DNA from: Ekhidna lutea
GTDB taxonomy: Bacteria > Bacteroidota > Bacteroidia > Cytophagales > Cyclobacteriaceae
Direction of reading: 5' to 3'
Assembly: GCF_900188325.1 (NCBI RefSeq)
Contig: NZ_FZPD01000006.1
Span: 1 to 64,000, forward strand
Length of the DNA: 64,000 nt
Part shown: positions 43,683-53,571 of the stretch, one piece after another
How the letters are laid out: the number at the start of each line of letters is the position of its first letter
How positions within the stretch are numbered: position 1 is the first letter of the stretch
Translations under genes and position numbers: made by a program
Notes under the pieces: model-generated
Database searches by the model: none
Told to the model about the DNA's origin: nothing
Seen by the model: only the letters and a program-made list of their open reading frames with translations

Positions 43683-44564
43683 CTAGAATTTTGGTTGTTC
43701 ATTCTTATCCCAGATGCCCCAAAAAGCCCCTACATCTCCTTCATCTCCGGTCTTCCACGACTCATCAAAAGAGGAGAAATAGAAGATTTCTATGTCTTCC
43801 TGCTTGGACCAAAGCTGCGTATTTATGAAGTATTTCATCGCATTGTCATGTGAGGGGACTGATCCGTGAAATACCTGCCCCTGATCCGGCCATCCGGTTT
43901 CAGTGATGATCACACGCTTGCCCTGGCCGGCCATCATTGCCCGTCTGAACATATCTTTCATATACAGCAACGAATACTCTAATGCACAGCCTTCCCAATA
44001 AGGATAGCAATTAGCCAAAATCACATCGCATGCTTCCGTAATACGCGGTTTGAAACCAAACTCATAATAGGCATCCACATACCCAACAGGGATGTCCGGG
44101 ATTGCTTCTTTTACTCGGTAGATATATTCAAGCAGTTCCTCCTCAGTCAGATCTTTTCGATACAATACCTCATTTCCCACTGCAACGATATCCGCATAAC
44201 CGGCTTTAGCCACTTCTATTACCCCTTCAATTTCCTTTTCGTTGATTTCATTGTCCGTACCCAGCCATGCCCCTACCAGGGTTTGCAGTCCATTTTCTTT
44301 GGCGATCCTCGGAATCATTTCATTGCCTTCTGTACACGAAAATGATCGAACCCAATTCGTATAGGGTTTGATAATCTCCATCCGTCTTCGGATTTGTGCT
44401 TCACTCAATTGATCTCCTGGCTCTTGCCCCTCTTCGTAAGGACTGAAGCACAATCCATGCATACCATCGTTCAGTAGCTTATTGTAAAGCTCTGATAACT
44501 CTTCAGTTGTTTTACCGCTTAAGTCTTCTCCCGCTAAGGATAATATTTCGTAGCGTGCTCCCAT
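43683..44564 (-). CDS. Cytoplasmic GH17 beta-1,3-glucan hydrolase
   Basis: The protein has 293 residues with no signal peptide, unlike the other GH17 in the locus. It is a clan GH-A barrel with GH17 motifs: VGNEVLY carrying acid/base Glu132, and ITETGWP carrying nucleophile Glu222. Other family patterns are RSFSCTEG and ANCYPYWEG. It probably cleaves or transglycosylates beta-1,3-gluco-oligosaccharides inside the cell. Its start is 3 bp after the stop of the putative phosphorylase, suggesting both act on the same cytoplasmic pool. Confidence 0.87.
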   Translation of the reverse strand: MGARYEILSLAGEDLSGKTTEELSELYNKLLNDGMHGLCFSPYEEGQEPGDQLSEAQIRRRMEIIKPYTNWVRSFSCTEGNEMIPRIAKENGLQTLVGAWLGTDNEINEKEIEGVIEVAKAGYADIVAVGNEVLYRKDLTEEELLEYIYRVKEAIPDIPVGYVDAYYEFGFKPRITEACDVILANCYPYWEGCALEYSLLYMKDMFRRAMMAGQGKRVIITETGWPDQGQVFHGSVPSHDNAMKYFINTQLWSKQEDIEIFYFSSFDESWKTGDEGDVGAFWGIWDKNEQPKF

Positions 44565-44567
44565 ATT

Positions 44568-47500
44568 CTAATTAATAATCACCTTGATTTTATCAATAGT
44601 ACCTGTTCGATTAAAGAGCATTTTTGAATTCTTCTCATTGAGCGCACTTCCATCAATCGCGTCAGATTGTCCATTTGAATAAGTCACTAATATTTCTGAG
44701 GTGTTGCCCTTTTCATAAATAACTGGAACCTGGCAATAGGTAAAGGCCAATTGACCCGGTTTGAGATCGATTGATTTTTTATCACCGTTCAGATCAAAGT
44801 ATTCAAATACCGAGGGTGCAGCGAGGAATTCTTTCTGGCTCAGGAACCTTGGTTCAAAATAAATTTTGGAATCAATTACTGATACACCTAGCTCTGCCCA
44901 TCTATTTAGGATGTCTTCCTTAACCTGTCCGGTCATACCAGGTTGCTGAGCTCCCCGCCCTCCGGGCGTGTGTGAATAAGGATCTGTTGGAATAGAACCA
45001 TATAACTCCGGATCTTTATTGATACCAATACCGGCTCGAATTTCATAATAATGATCAATCATACGTCCCATCTCAGGAGCGCCCTTATATTTTTCCCAGT
45101 TCCAATTAATGTTTTCCTGAACAGCGACAAGCAACTTAGAAACCATATGCCAGTAGATGCTTCCAAGCCCCTCATAACCATAAAATGTACCGGATCTTCC
45201 GGTAAATGCTTTATGGTTGAATATCTGTTCAAACACTTCGAGATATCGATCGTATTCCTCCTCAACTAAATCCTTGTGCTGTGTCTTTTTCAATTTCTCT
45301 AATGCATCTTTCAGGCTATTGGCATTGTTAAATGATCCATTGAAATGGTACCCACCGGTGACATCCGCATATAAGACTGATTTATTATCTTCCTTAAGTA
45401 ATTCCTGAGCAAGCCTGGAGGACTCAATGAAATCCTTTGGAATCTGATTCTTTTCCAGAAACTTAGGAAGTGTTCTATTCGGGTAGAGCATGTAGCTGTA
45501 CTGATCTTCTCTGAAGATATCACTGGCTTTGAGGGCATCCAGTACTTCCAGAGATTCTTTTAGGCTCAAGAGACCTGATGATAGAACGGCGACCTGTCCC
45601 TCCAGCATTTCATATAAATGATTAAGGCCGGCCTCCTCATCTTTCATCGTCAGCAGGTTGTAGGAATGGTACAATCCATCTTCCCTTTTATTTGCCATAA
45701 TGGAATGATCTATATGCTGAATTACAGTCTTAAAAAATACTTGAATGTCTTCTTTTGATAGCTGACTCGTGGTGGAAATAAAGCCTTTATAAGCTACGGA
45801 ACGATAGTTTTCGCCCAATTTCCCGAGTCCATCAACGATTATTTTCCTCTCTTTATCATTGATAGTGTCTTTTAAAATATCAAGCTTGGATTTTAGAAGC
45901 TCATGAACTCCCTTGAAGAGATTAGCTACCGAATGATTGATAGTGACCTCATCATCAACGCCATCAAATAGCTCAATCATAGATGAAGCAAAACGCCTCA
46001 TGTAGTAAAGTGTAACCATACTGACGCCATTGCCTACAAGCGCATTATTAGCATCATTCCACTCTGGTCTTTGTGTATTGAGCCATATCCCTCCTTCCGG
46101 AACATAGTTAGACATCTTCGTGAGAAATGTGACGAGTAGCTTTTCAGTCAAGTTAGCCTTGAGAAGCTCACCGTTGCTATGAACCAGTTTACCATCCGAT
46201 CCAATTTCTTTAACTCTATCTTCCGATTTAGCCTCCGCATTATGATCATAATCGATAGTATTTTGAGGGTCGTTTACAATGTCAGCATATCCTTTGATTC
46301 GATACGGAACATCCGCGTAAACAAACTGCTTATTAGATAATAGTCCAACCAAATCTCCCGATTGATGAGAAATGGCAATTTCAAGGAGCTTTTGCAAATA
46401 AATAATCTGATGATCACCCCAATAACCAATATAAGACCATGGATTATCCGGTTCAATCGTTTCCCAATCTATTCCTTCCTTGGTAATGCGATAAGGGTTG
46501 TACCCATCAATTGTTGAGGCATTGACAAACTTTGTGATCATTGACAAGATATAACCCGGAAAGGAAACGGCTAAAGCCTCCCAGTTCTGGAAAATATCAC
46601 GCCAGTTGCCTTCATACTCCCTTAATTTGTTTCCATCTTCATCCTTAGTGGCAATCGTGAATTTGTTCCATGGTCGACTTGGATCGCCATGTCTTCGACT
46701 GAATGTAAGTGGTAAATACTCTTTGCAAATCCTTAATAGGTCACTATCTCCTGATCGTTCTGCCTCAAGCAGCAAATTATTATAGTTGGAGACTGGTGGT
46801 AGTGCTTCAAGAAAACCTTTGTTTGAATTAAATACCTTCTTATTAACAATTTCAACAAACTGATTGAAATCGCTTTTTTCAACATTGTAGTCTTCATCAA
46901 ATATCCCTCCACGCATAATATTAAAAAGGACATTAGAATAATGGCGAGCTACGCTAAGTGTATCATTGGTTAACTGAAGACCATCTGCTTTGCCTACTAG
47001 TTGAAGTAGCTTGGCTCTGTTTCGCTGACGATCCGCAACTACTGCTTCAGACATACTATTTTCATCACCAAGCCGATGAATGAGTTGGAAGACATCCGCG
47101 TGATCCTGATTTACCTCAGCTATAATCATCCAGCTATGGTCAGAATTGGGATTTAGTGATATGGACGTATTGATAAAATACGCTCCTCTTTCTGCGCGTA
47201 CATCCACTTCATTTGTCAACTCCTCACCCCTTCTAAACTTATCCAGCTGTAAACTGGATAATAGCATGCGATCTCTTGTAAGTCCGGTACTCCAGACAGT
47301 GGTTGTTTTTAGGGCTTCACTTGGCTCTGCTTTATCAACAATGATGGCGCTCAACATGAACAATCCCAGGCCAGTTTCTTCATGCAGTTCATTCTTTTTA
47401 TACGCGTTGACCAGGTTACTGGCACTGGCTTGCAACGCCGAACCTACGCCATACGGAAGGATATTTTGAATACCATCCAGAACCTCCACTACCTGCTCCG

Positions 47501-48011
47501 AATGGCTCCAGTTTATAAGTTTTGACTTTTTAACAAACCCAAATTTTTCAGAGAAAGACCAGGAATACTGAAAGGTTAATTGTAAGTCTTCGTTTAATTC
47601 CTCAAAAATGAGTTTACTACCGGTTCTGTTTTTATAAAGATTACGTTGTGTATTGTATACACCATCATATCTATTTGAGAAAGGCTCCCATAGAAGTTGT
47701 TTGTCCTGTCTTTCAACCCGTAAAATTGTTTTGCTTCCTGTCGCTTCAAAATCATCACGGATACGATCATCTGTGTAGTAAGGGAAAAGTGCAGATTCTG
47801 AATTCTTTCTACCTGCTGTCAGTCCCCCAGTGGTGGAAATAAACAGCCAATGATCTGAATGGCTAACCAGGCTGAGAAAAAATGGTCTCATCCGATCATA
47901 ATTCTCAATTTTATAAAACTCCGATTCTCCAATACGTACAAATTCACCAACTATATCTGAAGTTGATTTAGCAAATGCTAATTCCTTTATAAAAATTGGG
48001 GGTTGATTCAT
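44568..48011 (-). CDS. Large cytoplasmic glycoside phosphorylase, probably GH149-type beta-1,3-oligoglucan phosphorylase
   Basis: The protein has 1147 residues and no signal peptide. Its layout fits the GH94/GH149 phosphorylase group: N-terminal beta super-sandwich (~1-320, WLFISTTGGLTAGRKN, VVEVLDGIQNILPYG), then an (alpha/alpha)6 barrel with EGNWRDIFQNWEAL and PEWNDANNALVG. In GH94 enzymes the Asp of a WND motif is the general acid; here that is Asp653. C-terminal motifs YGYEGLGSIYWHM and PGGRGAQQPGMTGQVKE occur in the barrel's phosphate-side region. The length matches GH149 (about 1100) rather than cellobiose phosphorylase (about 800). It would phosphorolyse imported beta-1,3-oligoglucans to glucose-1-phosphate. 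The family call rests on length, motifs and laminarin-type neighbours, not on a search. Confidence 0.72.
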   Translation of the reverse strand: MNQPPIFIKELAFAKSTSDIVGEFVRIGESEFYKIENYDRMRPFFLSLVSHSDHWLFISTTGGLTAGRKNSESALFPYYTDDRIRDDFEATGSKTILRVERQDKQLLWEPFSNRYDGVYNTQRNLYKNRTGSKLIFEELNEDLQLTFQYSWSFSEKFGFVKKSKLINWSHSEQVVEVLDGIQNILPYGVGSALQASASNLVNAYKKNELHEETGLGLFMLSAIIVDKAEPSEALKTTTVWSTGLTRDRMLLSSLQLDKFRRGEELTNEVDVRAERGAYFINTSISLNPNSDHSWMIIAEVNQDHADVFQLIHRLGDENSMSEAVVADRQRNRAKLLQLVGKADGLQLTNDTLSVARHYSNVLFNIMRGGIFDEDYNVEKSDFNQFVEIVNKKVFNSNKGFLEALPPVSNYNNLLLEAERSGDSDLLRICKEYLPLTFSRRHGDPSRPWNKFTIATKDEDGNKLREYEGNWRDIFQNWEALAVSFPGYILSMITKFVNASTIDGYNPYRITKEGIDWETIEPDNPWSYIGYWGDHQIIYLQKLLEIAISHQSGDLVGLLSNKQFVYADVPYRIKGYADIVNDPQNTIDYDHNAEAKSEDRVKEIGSDGKLVHSNGELLKANLTEKLLVTFLTKMSNYVPEGGIWLNTQRPEWNDANNALVGNGVSMVTLYYMRRFASSMIELFDGVDDEVTINHSVANLFKGVHELLKSKLDILKDTINDKERKIIVDGLGKLGENYRSVAYKGFISTTSQLSKEDIQVFFKTVIQHIDHSIMANKREDGLYHSYNLLTMKDEEAGLNHLYEMLEGQVAVLSSGLLSLKESLEVLDALKASDIFREDQYSYMLYPNRTLPKFLEKNQIPKDFIESSRLAQELLKEDNKSVLYADVTGGYHFNGSFNNANSLKDALEKLKKTQHKDLVEEEYDRYLEVFEQIFNHKAFTGRSGTFYGYEGLGSIYWHMVSKLLVAVQENINWNWEKYKGAPEMGRMIDHYYEIRAGIGINKDPELYGSIPTDPYSHTPGGRGAQQPGMTGQVKEDILNRWAELGVSVIDSKIYFEPRFLSQKEFLAAPSVFEYFDLNGDKKSIDLKPGQLAFTYCQVPVIYEKGNTSEILVTYSNGQSDAIDGSALNEKNSKMLFNRTGTIDKIKVIIN

Positions 48012-48031
48012 TAGCTGATCGAAAAATGTAA

Positions 48032-49516
48032 TTATTGGTTAATTAAAATTGATTGCAATGCCTTCTTCTGAATTGATACGGTTGATGCTTTGCCATCCAA
48101 ATTGATTGTAAATCCTTTATCGTTATCGCTCATATTTAAAACAACCACTGCTATAGTCCCATCCGGATTTTTCACAGCTGTTGCCATTAATTCATCGTTT
48201 GAAATTTCTATTCCGATTTTAACTGCTCCGGGCCTTATATGCCTGCTAAAGTGTTTCATCACATAATAAAGCGGCGTGAAATAAACTTCATCCTGATCCG
48301 GATCAACAATGACAGGCGCAACACACCAGTTTTTAAACCAATTCGGTCCACCCTGTCGATCAAGAACCATGTTCCAATCCACCCATCCGTCAACCCAATT
48401 GTTAAGACAGCCGATCATATCTCTTGCATAGCGATAAACAGGAACATATTTTGGGTGATCACCCTTTTGCTCCTCTGGTGCCCAATCCCAACCCCAATCG
48501 GTGGCTTCCTTTGACCAATACCAGTCGTCATCTTTCCATTTTGGCACTTCAGCATCTACACACCCCTCTGTTTCTATCAAATACTTTTCTGGAGACATTT
48601 GATGTACTTTTTGTAACGCTTCTCCGTACCATTTAAATGTACTTGCATACCAATGCACAGCTGTTCCATCAAAGTACCTGGAGGAAGCCTCATCCTCATA
48701 CATTTTTTCTGCCCAATCAATAAGTTCTTCACCTCTGTTTTGGTCGTACCCAAATATTTTTGTCTCATGACCATCTTTTTCCAGTTGAGGTCCCAGGTAA
48801 TTCTGTACAAAATCCACCATTTCCTCTGGTGCATAATGCATGCTTTCCCAGTTACTTCCATTCCCGAGAGGCTCATTTTCGAAGGTCACTCCCCAGATGT
48901 CTATGCCCTCAGCATTATATGCTTCAATGTATTTTGAAAAGTATCTTGCCCAGGTTGAATAATGTTCGTTGAGCAACTTCCCCCCAACCCAGCTGTTGTT
49001 GTCCTTCATCCACGGTGGTGCTGTCCACGGCGATGAGATGATCTTAAAACCATCAGAAGAGACATCCATTGCATCTTTGATCATTGGAATGACGTCATCT
49101 CGATCTTCTTCTATTGAAAATGTAGCTAGCGCTGTATCGCCCTCCTCTACGTAAGCATAATTGCTCAGCGAGAAATCGCAAGAATTGATATGTGTACGGG
49201 TAAGTGAATACCTGGCTCCAGCATCACCAAAATAAGCCTCGAGGATTTTAGATTTATTCTCGGGGCTTAGCTTATTAAGCAGATAAGCGGATGATTCGGT
49301 GAATGATCCACCAATTCCGGTGATGACTTGGAATGTATCTTCTGGATTGATAACGATTGTTGCATCACTTTGGTCACCTGACCAATCTATTAATTCGGTG
49401 TATTTGTTTCCACTTGCTGATGTTTCAAACACCTGAAGGTTCAATTTATCCTCTTCCATACATCCTATAAAAAGGCCCAATAAAAGGATTAGATATTTTA
49501 AAAAAGTATTCTTCAT
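48032..49516 (-). CDS. GH30 beta-glucanase lipoprotein (likely beta-1,6-glucanase)
   Basis: The protein has 494 residues with a lipoprotein signal peptide (GLFIGCMEED). GH30 motifs are GIGGSFTESSAYLLNKL at the barrel start, GVTFENEP with acid/base Glu215, and IETEGCVD with nucleophile Glu317. The C-terminal beta domain (~415-494) is the usual GH30 side sandwich. GH30 enzymes of this group cleave beta-1,6-glucosidic branches in laminarin-type glucans. It lies 2 bp from the GH-A gene and 20 bp before the phosphorylase. Confidence 0.92.
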   Translation of the reverse strand: MKNTFLKYLILLLGLFIGCMEEDKLNLQVFETSASGNKYTELIDWSGDQSDATIVINPEDTFQVITGIGGSFTESSAYLLNKLSPENKSKILEAYFGDAGARYSLTRTHINSCDFSLSNYAYVEEGDTALATFSIEEDRDDVIPMIKDAMDVSSDGFKIISSPWTAPPWMKDNNSWVGGKLLNEHYSTWARYFSKYIEAYNAEGIDIWGVTFENEPLGNGSNWESMHYAPEEMVDFVQNYLGPQLEKDGHETKIFGYDQNRGEELIDWAEKMYEDEASSRYFDGTAVHWYASTFKWYGEALQKVHQMSPEKYLIETEGCVDAEVPKWKDDDWYWSKEATDWGWDWAPEEQKGDHPKYVPVYRYARDMIGCLNNWVDGWVDWNMVLDRQGGPNWFKNWCVAPVIVDPDQDEVYFTPLYYVMKHFSRHIRPGAVKIGIEISNDELMATAVKNPDGTIAVVVLNMSDNDKGFTINLDGKASTVSIQKKALQSILINQ

Positions 49517-49518
49517 GA

Positions 49519-50817
49519 TTAGTGATCTTTAACATAAAAGGGAATGTTGGCGTGAGCTGCATGTCCATTTCGGTCAAACACATATACAAATAATCGATAG
49601 GCCCCTGACTCTTCCGGAGCAGTAATCATTATTGATGGTTGTTGTGCACTTTCAATGTCACCCAATTTTTCAGGAACCTCTTCATGATCGCCTCCTTCTT
49701 TCGCCTCAGTGCTTTCTTTCATGACAACCCACTTATATGTAAGAGAATCGCCATCAAAATCTTGTGTGAAAACATTTGCTCTATAGCTGTTCCCAGCAAG
49801 GAGGTATACATTTTCTTTGGCTTCTTTATCATCTAAAAGCATGGAATCTAATCGAGGCGTTCGATTTACCGGCCACTCATCATTCCAGATATAGTGCATT
49901 ACATCTATAACCTCTGTTTCTTCACCCTCTTCTAAAAAAAGTCCGTACCATGTAGGCGTTCGTTCCTGCTTTTGACCCCAGAGAAACACATAGTTTCCCA
50001 GGCATTTATCTCCGAACGGCTTAATTGATTTGTTGTATCCATTTAGGTAGTTGGTTGCCTTTTGAGTACTATTTTGCTCAATAGGCGCGCCCCATTCTGT
50101 TGATGGCATCTCCCAATGACCGATCGCCCCCCACTCAGTCACCATGTAAGGCTTGCTCCAATTAGATTCTCTGAGCAAATCCTGTAAAACAAAAAGATCT
50201 CCATAAACCTGGACACTTAAAAAATCCAGACTTGGGGCTCTTTCTTTAATTTCTTTAACCACCCCAGGGTCCACCGAAGAAATAGCTGTAGTGGTTGGGT
50301 GATTAGGATCTACTTCTTGTATCCACTCAGAAATTCTATTTACTTCATCGTAAACACTTGGGTCCGTATAATTGAGGTTTAGCTCATTGCCAATACACCA
50401 AGCCAGCAGCGCAGGATGATCCTTATTTTCCAGGACAAACTTCTTCACCCGCTCAAATTGTTTCTCTTTTTGGTCCTGATTATTGTAATCCATTCCATGC
50501 CGCTCAGGCTGAATATAAAAGCACATATACACCGTCATGTTGTGCTGATAAGCCAAATCAAGTATTTCACTGTTTTCAGACCATGTCCGAATGGAATTAC
50601 CACCATGAGCTGCCAATGATGATATATCTCCATTCAATCCAGCACCATTAAATTCGTATGGTTCTCCATTTCTAAACAATTTATAGCCATTTCCGACCTC
50701 CCTGATTTCAACCTTATTGGTAGTGCCAACGGATTGATTATCTGGACTGGAAGAACAAGCCACAATAGCGATCACAAAAGCGAAATATTTACATCTAAAA
50801 ATTTTCACAACATTCAA
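49519..50817 (-). CDS. Clan GH-A glycoside hydrolase lipoprotein with C-terminal Ig-like domain, family uncertain
   Basis: The protein has 432 residues. The lipoprotein signal peptide ends in IVACSSSP. The barrel (~35-330) carries WCIGNELN with probable acid/base Glu145 and VTEWGAIGHW with probable nucleophile Glu228. The N-terminal part (LFRNGEPYEFNGAGLNG, HGGNSIRTW) looks like the GH2 C-terminal/GH5-type barrel. A C-terminal Ig/PKD-like domain (~335-432, DFDGDSLTYKWVVMKES) follows. It is probably an endo- or exo-beta-glucanase; GH2-barrel, GH5 and GH158-like assignments remain open. Its ATG overlaps the stop of the GH17 gene by 4 bp. Confidence 0.75.
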   Translation of the reverse strand: MNVVKIFRCKYFAFVIAIVACSSSPDNQSVGTTNKVEIREVGNGYKLFRNGEPYEFNGAGLNGDISSLAAHGGNSIRTWSENSEILDLAYQHNMTVYMCFYIQPERHGMDYNNQDQKEKQFERVKKFVLENKDHPALLAWCIGNELNLNYTDPSVYDEVNRISEWIQEVDPNHPTTTAISSVDPGVVKEIKERAPSLDFLSVQVYGDLFVLQDLLRESNWSKPYMVTEWGAIGHWEMPSTEWGAPIEQNSTQKATNYLNGYNKSIKPFGDKCLGNYVFLWGQKQERTPTWYGLFLEEGEETEVIDVMHYIWNDEWPVNRTPRLDSMLLDDKEAKENVYLLAGNSYRANVFTQDFDGDSLTYKWVVMKESTEAKEGGDHEEVPEKLGDIESAQQPSIMITAPEESGAYRLFVYVFDRNGHAAHANIPFYVKDH

Positions 50818-52073
50818 TTTTCAGATAATTCTAATGTCCTTGGAGGGTGCACTGCCTTTAGCAATTCGTTGATTTCTCCATTGAATGTCTTAGTGATGGG
50901 GTTACCTCCTCTGGTAATTCCTTCAAACACTCCTTTGTCAACCAAATCCCATAAAGCATACTTTGCCTGACCTTTCAGATTTATCAATCCGAAATGATTT
51001 TCTGAACCCTTGGGATTCTTGTCATCCTTCCATGATTCATCGAAAATTTCAAAATAGAAGCAGGTCATACTTTGCTCCTCACAACTTTTCACAACCCCCT
51101 CGTAATACAGTTTTTGCTTGTATTCATCGGCAGCCCTTGAGCCTTTGCTACCATACCAATCGTTGGTCTGACTTGACCAACCCGTTTCGGTGATGTGAAT
51201 GGGTTTGTTTTCATAACCCAGACCTGACACATAATTTCTTACACTCTCGTATTGGGCCATCGCATAATCTACAGATCGCTGAATAGCCAATTCGCTCTTC
51301 TCTGTCGCTGAAAGTGAATCAATATTTGGACGCAACCAAAATTGAGGGTTATAATGAGTATCGTGAAAAGGATAGGTGTGCATGGCGATGAAATCAACTG
51401 CATTAATAAGCTTTTCAAGATTTCTTTTGTGATAGATGGGATCACCTCCTCCCCACGAGGCAAAATTGTCTGAGCTGGTAATCCATATATCTGCCGGCAG
51501 CTTACCTTCTTTCTTCAATTCCTGAAGCAGATTCACCCACCTGAGAATAACATTGGGTGCAACATGGTAGCCTTGCCAATGTACCATTGCTTCATTTCCG
51601 ACGGCAATTATTTTCACAATATCCGGATATTCATTCGTCAGCCGAATCGCTTCATCAATTTCAGATTTGATCCACTTAAGGTTGCCTTGATTATGTACAG
51701 CTGTATCGTCTACGATATCGCAAGCCATCCATGCACCAAGCATCACGTACATCTCAAAATCAGCATCTTCATTTTTCTTCTCCCTGATAGCCTGCAACAG
51801 GTTAGCAACCTGCTCATCTCCTGTGGTATTATATGTGCGGAGTATCTTCACTCCCATTGCTGAGAGTATATTCAGGTCTTCCTTCAGGTCAGCAACCGAA
51901 GGCACTGAATCCCGGGTCAATTCTCGAAAACCACCAAAACACATGGCTGGGTAATCCGGATTGCCCAATATTTCTGCTGCTGATTTATTCACATTCATTG
52001 TCTCGTTTTTTGAGCAACCAATAATTACACATGCTGCAATACAAACTTTGATATAGTTGATGAATACATTCAT
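50814..52073 (-). CDS. GH17 beta-1,3-glucanase lipoprotein
   Basis: The protein has 419 residues, with a lipoprotein signal peptide (VIIGCSKN). GH17 motifs are ILRTYNT near the N-terminus, IAVGNEAMV with acid/base Glu161, and ITETGWSS with nucleophile Glu296; FYFEIFDESWK closes the barrel. It should cleave beta-1,3-glucan in the periplasm or at the outer membrane. It lies 5 bp after the GPH transporter and overlaps the next hydrolase by 4 bp. It pairs with the cytoplasmic GH17 at 43683. Confidence 0.9.
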   Translation of the reverse strand: MNVFINYIKVCIAACVIIGCSKNETMNVNKSAAEILGNPDYPAMCFGGFRELTRDSVPSVADLKEDLNILSAMGVKILRTYNTTGDEQVANLLQAIREKKNEDADFEMYVMLGAWMACDIVDDTAVHNQGNLKWIKSEIDEAIRLTNEYPDIVKIIAVGNEAMVHWQGYHVAPNVILRWVNLLQELKKEGKLPADIWITSSDNFASWGGGDPIYHKRNLEKLINAVDFIAMHTYPFHDTHYNPQFWLRPNIDSLSATEKSELAIQRSVDYAMAQYESVRNYVSGLGYENKPIHITETGWSSQTNDWYGSKGSRAADEYKQKLYYEGVVKSCEEQSMTCFYFEIFDESWKDDKNPKGSENHFGLINLKGQAKYALWDLVDKGVFEGITRGGNPITKTFNGEINELLKAVHPPRTLELSEN

Positions 52074-52078
52074 TGTTT

Positions 52079-53509
52079 CTATTCATGTATATCACCTCTT
52101 CTTGCTATCAATTGAGATTTAATCTCTTCTACACGTTCTTCTGTAAGATCATAGCCCCACATCACCCAAATGGCAATGGCTGCAGTAACTGCGGGGATAA
52201 TGATGTCTGCAAGTCGTAATTTGGTCATTGCTTCTACCGTCTGAGTAGCTGCTCCAGACTCAAAGCCTACAATTTTGAGCACCAACCCAGCCAGAATCAA
52301 AGCAAGTGCCTGACCTATTTTGACCATCAGCCAATAAATGGCACCAAAAGTCCCCTCTTTTCGGGGCATCCCATTTCTCAATTCATCCAAATCACACACA
52401 TCGGCCGTCATGCTCATCATCAAGGTGAACAGTCCCCCTATCCCAAAAGACATCAAAGGAATTGGCATGAATATGTACCAGGGATTATCTGGGTTAAACC
52501 CCCACCATTTGAGCGAGTAACCAACAATTGAAATGATTGTGGCTATGATGAAGGCATTGCGTTTACCAAACTTATCTGAGATGTATGAGATGATGGGAAT
52601 GACCAAAAACGCAGTAGCGACTGCACTCATTGTTGCAAACCAGGCCGGCCATGTCCCCGTAAGGCCATAGTCACCATTAAACATATGGAAGACAATAATG
52701 AAGTAAGCAAACCCTGCAATCAGCTGAAAACCATTGAAAACCAGAAATGTGGCCCCACACAATCTGAGAAAAGGTCCATTGTTTGAAATCTCTTTGATGC
52801 TCTTCCAGAGACGAGCTAGATTTTTAAAAATGTTGGCAAAGTTTAATTCCGCTCGGTTTTTCATTTCACTGGCATCCAGACCCTTGCAAAAAAGACCCGG
52901 AAGTATCCCAAGTAAAATACATGCTCCCCCTACGATCATTGCCATTTTCCTCACACCCTCATCCTGAGTTGCGAAAAGATCAGGGTCTGCTACCAACACC
53001 CAAAACCATGGTACTACCATCCAGGCAATCTGACCCATCGTTTGAGCGAATGCCATCAGGCGTGTACGCTCATTGTAATCGGTTGTCATTTCGTACCCTA
53101 ATCCAACAAATGGAGTAGCGTACATGGTGTTTCCAAGTGTGAAAATCAATGAGAATATTAGAAAGTACCAGAAGTTGTAATCCTGTGAATTAGCGACATT
53201 TAATTGCCATAGAAGGGCGAAAATGATACCACTTAAAATTGCGCCTATTACGATGTATGGTCTTCTTCTACCCCATTTTGATTTTGTGTTATCGGATATG
53301 AAGCCCATTATTGGATCTGTAATGGCATCAAATAGTCGTGGAAGACCACCAAGCAAACCAGCCATCAATGGATCCATTCCAAAGGCTGTTACCAAAAAGA
53401 ACATAAAGATATTGAGTGCAGCAGGTAGTAGGTTTAGTACCAGGTTACCTGTTCCATAGGCCATCTTTTGCCTAAATGGCACCATATCTAAAATCATTTT
53501 TTCGCTCAC
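52079..53509 (-). CDS. GPH/MelB-type MFS oligosaccharide transporter
   Basis: The protein has 476 residues with about 12 transmembrane segments. The glycoside-pentoside-hexuronide family signature is clear: KMAYGTGNLV at the start, LFDAITDPIMGFISDNTKSKWGRRRPYI in loop 2-3, and DELRNGMPRKEGTFGAIYW in the later half. It probably imports laminari-oligosaccharides by cation symport to the cytoplasm, where the phosphorylase and second GH17 act. It lies 62 bp after the SusD gene. Confidence 0.9.
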   Translation of the reverse strand: MSEKMILDMVPFRQKMAYGTGNLVLNLLPAALNIFMFFLVTAFGMDPLMAGLLGGLPRLFDAITDPIMGFISDNTKSKWGRRRPYIVIGAILSGIIFALLWQLNVANSQDYNFWYFLIFSLIFTLGNTMYATPFVGLGYEMTTDYNERTRLMAFAQTMGQIAWMVVPWFWVLVADPDLFATQDEGVRKMAMIVGGACILLGILPGLFCKGLDASEMKNRAELNFANIFKNLARLWKSIKEISNNGPFLRLCGATFLVFNGFQLIAGFAYFIIVFHMFNGDYGLTGTWPAWFATMSAVATAFLVIPIISYISDKFGKRNAFIIATIISIVGYSLKWWGFNPDNPWYIFMPIPLMSFGIGGLFTLMMSMTADVCDLDELRNGMPRKEGTFGAIYWLMVKIGQALALILAGLVLKIVGFESGAATQTVEAMTKLRLADIIIPAVTAAIAIWVMWGYDLTEERVEEIKSQLIARRGDIHE

Positions 53510-53571
53510 AATGGTTTTACTATTTCTATCCTTTTATTGAACCCTTGCTAAATATTGACTATTGCTTGTCC

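Noticed and set aside
45051-48876. Several 60-107-residue frames on both strands within the phosphorylase and GH30 genes
   Set aside because: They overlap strongly supported family genes, have no family features and no regulatory context.
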